Shown: piece after piece, positions 57,833-64,000 of the stretch
Layout: each line of letters opens with the position of its first letter
How positions within the stretch are numbered: position 1 is the stretch's first letter
Translations under genes and position numbers: made by a program
Assembly: GCA_022818135.1 (NCBI GenBank)
Contig: JAFMSR010000008.1
Coordinates: forward strand, 9,711,194 to 9,775,193
DNA from: Saxidomus purpurata
Taxonomy: Eukaryota > Mollusca > Bivalvia > Venerida > Veneridae
DNA length: 64,000 bases
Reading direction: 5' to 3'
Notes under the pieces: generated by a model
What the model was told of the DNA's origin: nothing
Database searches by the model: none
The model's input: only the letters and a program-made list of their open reading frames with translations

Positions 57833-59509
57833 GGTCATCGCGTAATATAAACATTACACTATGTCCTTTATGAGCGCGTAATTTGAGCATGTAGTACATG
57901 GCTATAATTGCAATGAATTTCTTAAGACTGTATATTTAGTTCATCTGTGGTCTGTTTGGTTTGAATAGACCTTTTATAACCACTGATCAATCGTCAGATT
58001 TTAAATAACACAATGAGGATCATATAGCATTTCTTTTGAAAAACTTCAAATGATTTGTAAAATCACGATCAAGTCTAACAAAGTGTTATACTCGCGTAAA
58101 CAAATAGTTCTTGGTTACGATCTTGCGACCATCTCGACCTTTCTTTGGGTCTTATACAGATTTTAACTGTGTGCGAGATATAACGATTTAGTTGCTTAAA
58201 ACATTAAGCATGATCAAAGAAAGTTTATAGTGAGTCTTGATTTCAATTAACATATACTGGATATTGTTTGCGTCTATGTTATACATTTTGTATATTACTT
58301 TTTGTTTGAGTTCTGTGTTAAATCACGACTGGTGTATATATTTATGATGGATATTTTGCGAAAATATGTTGTGTGTACATTTGGAAAATTGTATGTTAAA
58401 ACAATATTTCGACAGAAAAAACTATTATTGTTTGCAAATGTATGATATAACATCATTTCACATGTTGTGCAGTGTCGAACAAGCTGATCTTTACTAAGCA
58501 AGTACCTAATATATTGCAAGGCTTTGCCATGTATGTGTTAATGCTTTATGACTTTAGAAAGTAGTCATAGAAATATCGTGTTAATAGTTTATTCTTGCAT
58601 ATCTACATATGTTTGGATTTATTTGAGTGTTCCTGGAATACAATGTTAATTTTAAATGGGTAATAACATATAAGGTGACTAGTTTTAAAGATAATGTGAA
58701 CTAAATATGAAAATCTAATGGACATAATCTTATGCTAGATCGTAGAGGTAAGTTATTTATGATTACTTGTTTTGTACTGAGCGAATATGCAATGTTTACT
58801 ACGGAATTTTCAGTCTGAACTGAAAGAGGGGGGGGGGGGGGGGGGGGGGAAACGTTTGGATATATATATTTTTTTTTTTGCCCCCCCCCCGCGCCCCCGT
58901 TTTTTCTCCCGTGGCGCCTGAACGGTCAAAATTTAATATCATTTATAACGATTTTACTTAAGGTTATATACAAATCCTATTAGTTATGTTGTCTATGTCG
59001 CCCCACACATTTCGGCTAAACACTTTAAAAGACTTAATAAAAACTACAAAAGCGTTTTATTTAAGAAATGATGTCATTGTCAAATAAACTTCAATTTGCA
59101 GTACTGATGCGCAGTAGTAAATAACAAAGGCCGAATACACCGCCGCCAGCCCGCAGCATTTGATCCCACAAAACGGGCAGTCACGAGGGTATAAAAAGAT
59201 CAAAAGTACTGGCGGCTTATGAATGTACGACATCTCTGGTTTAGAATGTTAGAAACATTAGACAAGTTTTATAGCCTTGAATTTTTGCTCCTCTCGCTAA
59301 CGCGTTTGAAAAAGATTAAGTTGGTACATCAAATACCAGTCATATCGCAAAAATAAGAGCAAATGTTAAGACTTTTTAGCCAACACCAATCTAACGGTAG
59401 GAATATACTGCCACATTTCTTTGAACAACTACATTTTTAAAATTTATTTTCATTTACTATTGACAAGTTAGATTTATCGCTCTCAAATCTCTAGAAATGC
59501 AATGTGGAT
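57833..59509. other. Intergenic, no gene; homopolymer tracts
   Basis: AT-rich without coding signal. It contains the G/C homopolymer tract at 58827-58905. Confidence 0.4.
58827..58905. repeat. Poly-G then poly-C tract
   Basis: A run of about 24 G, then TATATATATTTTTTTTTTT, then C11 and GCGCCCCCG. The G and C runs can pair, forming a hairpin. Homopolymer length is unreliable in most read types. Confidence 0.85.
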
Positions 59510-59580
59510 TTATCTTTGGTGGGGATCAAACCCGGGACCCTCTAATCGCGAGGCGAATGCGCTACCACTGGACCAAGATG
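59510..59580 (-). mobile_element. tRNA-like sequence, minus strand
   Basis: The minus strand reads CTTGGTCCAGTGGTAGCGCA, TTCGCCTCGCGATTAGAGGG, TCCCGGGTTTGATCCCCACC. A and B boxes are spaced as in a tRNA. Stem pairing is imperfect and no 3' acceptor match is evident. The same B-box block (GAGGGTCCCGGGTTCGATCC) occurs in copies A and C of the dispersed repeat. Confidence 0.55.
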
Positions 59581-60304
59581 TCAACGAAGAGACAGTAATA
59601 TGTCTCTTTCACCGAGTTCCATTTTTTTGTCTAATATTTCGAAAAAACGAAGCCACACGGTTCGGTAAGAGAATGAAAAATGCATAAGACAAAGTTAGTG
59701 TTATTATACATAGCACTTTCTTTCAATTCTCTGTACCATTTTGTGAAATATTAAACAAAATTTTGATCTAAAATTCGCCTTGCGGTTTGACAGAAAATGT
59801 AGCAATTTTTGGGCAGGTAGGTATTTTATGTACTGTAAATCATTCGTCTGACTTTGCTCATATTTTCCCAAAACCTCTTAGAAATAGCAATTGACGGATT
59901 GTGTGTCAAATTAAATGTCAGCAGCTGCAAATCTGCAGTGTATTTCCAACTGAAAAGGCATTTTAGAAAGAAAACACCTCTTAAATGCCAAGAGGACTAC
60001 CTGTTTTACACAATTGGCTACAAAATGACAAAACTTTCGCTTTCGAGGAATCCTTAACATTCGAATATAATATGGACACTGGCATATTTTTATGAGACAA
60101 AAAACATTTCATTCTCTTATAATTTGTATGGGAAATGTCGTGTGTACTTACCTGAAGCGAGACCTAGTGTCCCAAAAACATATGCCTCCTGTCAATTCGC
60201 GCACCTGTTAATGACGTGGTTTACGCGGCTTGTAAACAACAAATTGAGAAGAAAAAATGTTTTGCTTACGGAAGAAATATATAGATGTTTGACTATTAAT
60301 GTTT

Positions 60305-60835
60305 TAGTTCACCTGAGCACGAATTGCTCATTGTGAGCTTTGAGGATCGCTGAATGTAAGTCATCGGTTGTCTGTCCGTCCGAATGTCCATCAACAATTA
60401 GTTTGTTTACACTCTAGCATCTACAATTTTAAGCAGTCATAACAAAACTTGAACACAACGCATATGGACACAAGACCTCGTATCATTACTTCCTGAGTTA
60501 TGACCACTGATTTAGCACACAAGAGGGCCATAATGGACCTATATCGCTCACCTGAATACCTGTGCACATACATAAGGAAGTCGCTTGTTCCTAGTGGATG
60601 TCAGTAGTTGCTAAGGAAGTCACTGGTTGCCAGGGACGGTCACTGGTTGCAAACGAGGCACTGATGGCAAGAATATGCAAACTATATACAAACAAGGGAC
60701 TCCTTCCACCAAGCGGTCATGGTCAATTTGGCGATTTTCCTATCAAATTCTATGTAAAACAAGTGACCCCGAGAAGTGCCAATATTGACCCAAGGGGCAA
60801 GATTTGAACACACTTGGTAAAGGTCCACTAGACAA
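60305..60835 (+). repeat. Bivalve-type dispersed repeat (AGTTCACCTGAGCAC...)
   Basis: It starts AGTTCACCTGAGCACGAATT, related to 49887, contains GTCTGTCCGTCCGAATGTCC, and ends with GATTTGAACACACTTGGTAA and AGGTCCACTAGACAAAACC. An open frame at 60598-60807 runs through it and is not supported as a gene. Confidence 0.65.
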
Positions 60836-61289
60836 AACCAAGACCGTCTCACGTTTTTACTTTGTTAATATAAACCCTGAAGCGTGCGAGAGATATGGAT
60901 AATTGTAACGTTCATGTGATACATTGTGTAAATTACTTACATGATAAAGCATCTTTTGTGCCGTGTTCGTTTTGCAAATCTATAATCAATATGACATCAT
61001 GTTAGATGTTAATTCTATTAGCAAATTCTAACTTAGAACAAACCGATCTTTACTGACCGAAGTACCTAATATGTTACTAGAGATTGCAATATATGTATTA
61101 ACGCTTTATGAGTTTAGAAAGGAGACATTGAAATACTTTTTGTGCTGTACAGTTTGCATATCGACAATCAATTGTATTTTGGATTTATGGTTTGTTGCTG
61201 AAATACATTAACAACTGGTCTAACAATAGGTCGTGAAATATTTTTGGCAAAGTAATAGCTAAGGTTTATGGAAGCCCTGGAGGGACATT

Positions 61290-61455
61290 TAAAATTAATA
61301 TTCAAAATTTAAAACTTATCATTTAATTCTTAATATTTAAAATTTATTTCTTGATATTTAATATTTAAAATTTAAAACTTATTATTTAATTGTTAATATT
61401 TAAAATTTATTTCTAAATATTTAATATTTAATATTTAAAAATTAAAAATTAAGAA
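61290..61455. repeat. AT-only tandem repeat (TTAATATTTAAAATTTA type)
   Basis: About 165 bp with almost no G or C. TTAATATTTAAAATTTATTT and AATTTAAAACTTATTATTTA recur with a loose 60-70 bp period. It could unwind easily. Confidence 0.75.
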
Positions 61456-61469
61456 CAGAATACACAAGA

Positions 61470-61834
61470 CGCGGGTATTTGCATTCAACGGTCTCTTGAA
61501 ACCTTGATCCAGAGGGTGTTCGTTTAAAGAAAGCGCGTAAGCTTAACCTTGTACCAGGACCCAACTATGTATGGCATATCGATGGTTACGACAAATTAAA
61601 ACCATTTGGTATGTGCATCCACGGAGCGATGCCTGGATACAGTAGAAAAATCATGTGGTTAGAGGTTGGTCGTACTTATAATAATCCAAATATGATAGCA
61701 AAGTATTAACTTGACACGGTAGCAAGTCATGGGTAGATTCCAAGAATTGTGCGCACGACCGTGGAACAGCAAATCCCAAAATAAGTTTTTTACAGCCTTT
61801 CTTCAGGAATGATCATAGTGATTCATGGCTGGAT
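61470..61834 (+). pseudogene. Integrase-like (DDE/rve) transposase remnant running into the gap
   Basis: The frame from about 61505 reads DPEGVRLKKARKLNLVPGPN then YVWHIDGYDKLKPFGMCIHG and GYSRKIMWLEVGRTYNNPN. WHIDGYDKLKP...IHG...(Y/F)SR.I.WL is the start of the catalytic core of an integrase-like protein family widespread in animal genomes; the D of HIDGYDK is the likely first catalytic acid. It may belong to an IS3EU- or Ginger-like DNA transposon, but I cannot place it. An in-frame TAA (about 61708) and TAG (about 61732), a lost base before the RTDRGT-like second-acid block (about 61757) and another frameshift before DPEGV make it non-functional. The 3' part is hidden by Ns. Confidence 0.65.
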
Positions 61835-62334
61835 NNNNNNNNNNNNNNNNNNNNNNNNNNNNNNNNNNNNNNNNNNNNNNNNNNNNNNNNNNNNNNNNNN
61901 NNNNNNNNNNNNNNNNNNNNNNNNNNNNNNNNNNNNNNNNNNNNNNNNNNNNNNNNNNNNNNNNNNNNNNNNNNNNNNNNNNNNNNNNNNNNNNNNNNNN
62001 NNNNNNNNNNNNNNNNNNNNNNNNNNNNNNNNNNNNNNNNNNNNNNNNNNNNNNNNNNNNNNNNNNNNNNNNNNNNNNNNNNNNNNNNNNNNNNNNNNNN
62101 NNNNNNNNNNNNNNNNNNNNNNNNNNNNNNNNNNNNNNNNNNNNNNNNNNNNNNNNNNNNNNNNNNNNNNNNNNNNNNNNNNNNNNNNNNNNNNNNNNNN
62201 NNNNNNNNNNNNNNNNNNNNNNNNNNNNNNNNNNNNNNNNNNNNNNNNNNNNNNNNNNNNNNNNNNNNNNNNNNNNNNNNNNNNNNNNNNNNNNNNNNNN
62301 NNNNNNNNNNNNNNNNNNNNNNNNNNNNNNNNNN
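61835..62334. other. Assembly gap (exactly 500 N)
   Basis: A run of exactly 500 Ns, so the length is probably conventional. The sequences on the two sides belong to different elements (integrase-like remnant; LINE copy 2), so continuity across the gap is not proven. Open frames spanning it are artefacts. Confidence 0.98.
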
Positions 62335-63580
62335 CTAAAACAAGCAGTTGATACAGTTTGGAGAGACGGTCTCTGGCAAAAACTAATTTCAACAAATATA
62401 AGCGGTAAATGCTTAAGACTTATAAAAATATGTATCAGAACATTAAGTCTTGTGTTTCAGTAAATTCAACTATTTAGAATTATTTCACTTGCAATATTTG
62501 AGTAAGACAAGGGGAGAACTTCTCCCTCTTCTGTTTTCCCTATTTTTGAATGATCTTCACCAATTCTTTGAAGACAGCAACAATGTCGAAGGTATTAATT
62601 TGTTTAATCTGCAAAATGATCACATTTTGAACAATGCCAATGTTTTATTAAAAATGTATATTTTGTTATATGCTGACGATACAATAATACTCTCTGAAAA
62701 TGAAAATGATTTTCAAAATGCACTAAATCTCTAAATAGAAATTGGTGAAAAGGTAATCTCTTTTTGGTCACGAATCTGTAATATCGAAAATCTGGAAGTG
62801 AATAATCTATCAAGTATACTGTACAAGATAATCTATAATTACTCTACCGAACTCAGTCAGGTTAGAACCAAAAAATACTTCCCATGACTACATTCTGTTA
62901 GAGAAATCCTTATCAGTTGTGGCCTCATAGATATCTGGAATTCGCAAAGATTTCCAAACAGCAAATGGTTAAAACTAACAGTAAAGCAGAAATTGAAAGA
63001 TCTTTATTTAAATGACTGGTATTCCGCTTTAGACACCTCTAGTAAAAGTATTACGTACAGAATCTTTTAAAAAATCGCTTAGTATTTGAAAACTACCTAG
63101 TTGAAACCCTTATTCAATATTTGTACTATGTGATTCGTTTTAGAACAAGGAATCATAGACTTCCGGTTGAAATGGGTAGTTGGTCTAGAATAGATATAAA
63201 TAGACGTCTTTGTAACAAATGTAACAGTAATTATGAAATTGGTGATGAATTTCATTACTTGTTCAAATGTAAAAGTCTCGAAAATGACACACGTCCAAAT
63301 ACTTATAAAATGGAGCAATTATTTAATACGGACAATAAAAGCGCATATATTTTAAACTGTGTAAGTTTATTAAATTAATTCCAACTGAAGTAAGGTAATG
63401 TCAAACAAACGGCTAGCCCCGTTTTGATGTATTATCAGGTTGTATTGATAGGTATCGTCGTTGAGAAGCTGACACAATGTTGCTGTATTTTTTTGTTTGT
63501 TTTTTTAAATGTCAGCTTCAACAATGGTTCAACATTTACAGTAATTTGAGTCTTAACATGTTAATTCGCATGACTCTCTG
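62335..63580 (+). mobile_element. Non-LTR retrotransposon (LINE), copy 2, internally deleted
   Basis: It matches copy 1 from 6263. The palm block, YADD at 62669-62680, and the CNKC...FHYLFKCK region (63121-63378) are all present. About 450 bp (copy-1 positions about 6658-7106, RT thumb) are missing at 62728. At the position of the copy-1 TAG this copy has CTCTGG (Trp), so that stop is private to copy 1. Near 62753 it keeps 13-14 bp (TCTCTTTTTGGTC) lost in copy 1. The 3' UTR is cut after CATGACTCTC (63579), so the TTGAC tail is missing. Confidence 0.85.
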
Positions 63581-64000
63581 CATTAAAGTAAAAGGTAATA
63601 ATTACACAAAACAGTTTATATAAACAATAGGAAATAAGTTATAAATCAATTACCTGTACAAGTCAATAAATTTTAAGTTCCTACTATTGTACTATATGTC
63701 AAGTCTACTGACACCCTGCTGGACCTAATCAGAGAGGATTAAAATTGATAAGGGGCAATAAAACTATTAAGAAATTTGACCACCTGCGTTTTTTTTTTTT
63801 TGGGGGGGGGTCACTTATGAAGGAGATGTTAATTGTCTTTAAGTAAAGTTTGATGAAAATAGAAGATTAAGAGCGGACAATATGTTTTAGTTTCAGGCCG
63901 CACTGACCTTGACCTTTGACAATATGACCAAAAATTATTATATGCACATCTTGATTTTATACTGATGCTTCTCACCAAGTTTGATGAAAATCCAACACGG
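63580..64000. repeat. Duplicate of 9168-9569 (flank shared by both LINE copies)
   Basis: TGCATTAAAGTAAAAGGTAA onward matches 9168-9569 closely to the window end (GATGAAAATCCAACACGG). Differences are a longer T/G homopolymer at 63787-63810 and an 11-bp segment (CACATCTTGAT region) absent from the first copy. The shared flank is not LINE sequence, so the two ends of the window are related by duplication and not by two separate LINE insertions. Confidence 0.8.

Noticed and set aside
59510..59580. Candidate functional tRNA on the minus strand
   Set aside because: A and B boxes are good but the acceptor stem is not convincingly paired, and the same B-box block is part of a dispersed repeat.
61809..62463. 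Open frames of 180-212 codons across the gap
   Set aside because: They consist almost entirely of Ns.

Overview
This 64 kb window is animal nuclear DNA, most likely from a bivalve mollusc (I would guess a venerid-type clam). The evidence is spliced genes with GT-AG introns, AT-rich intergenic DNA, and a very dense load of repeat types I associate with bivalve genomes: tRNA-headed SINEs, foldback MITEs, LINEs with a TTGAC-type tail, and the 'CTCACCTGAGCAC' and 'GACCTTGACCTTTGAC' repeats. The species assignment is inference from memory; no database was searched. Most open frames over 60 codons are accidental or lie inside repeats.

Layout. 1-2020: two CTG-rich minisatellite arrays, the first with a higher-order unit. 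2021-5440: intergenic, with an isolated C-type-lectin-like exon (about 4680-4870). 5443-8106: a 5'-truncated, decayed LINE, followed by a foldback MITE and the GACCTTGACC-type repeat (to about 10250). 12368-26818: the main gene, on the plus strand, with about 12 exons. It encodes a secreted cysteine-rich protein with one full von Willebrand C (VWC) domain and seven VWC half-domains, each on phase-1 exons. One exon carries an apparent 7-nt frame loss. Its 5.9 kb intron holds two inverted copies of a mobile repeat; a third copy lies at 56.0-57.8 kb. 28180-28560 and 31385-31735: tandem arrays. 29402-30407 (minus): the terminal exon of a TauD/clavaminate-synthase-like Fe(II)/2-oxoglutarate dioxygenase, with one frameshift. 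33845-35237: a 1.39 kb foldback element made almost wholly of palindromic 6-8-mers repeated every 20-22 bp and flanked by an identical 8-bp repeat. This is the most unusual object in the window. 42716-46645: a probable decayed PIF/Harbinger transposon with TIRs and a transposase remnant, containing a younger MITE and another coding remnant. 48099-50697: a 2.6 kb element with about 40-bp TIRs and TAA flanks. 51-61 kb: no convincing gene; SSRs, tRNA-like sequences and dispersed repeats. 61495-61834: a broken integrase-like (DDE) coding remnant running into a 500-N gap (61835-62334). 62335-64000: a second copy of the LINE and its downstream flank, a direct repeat of 6263-9569 with two internal deletions.

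Only two loci look like host genes (the VWC gene and the dioxygenase), plus two coding fragments (C-type lectin exon; 45133-45501). There is no sign of an operon, CRISPR array or bacterial features. The rest is a transposon-driven landscape in which several elements are nested or sit beside coding remnants.
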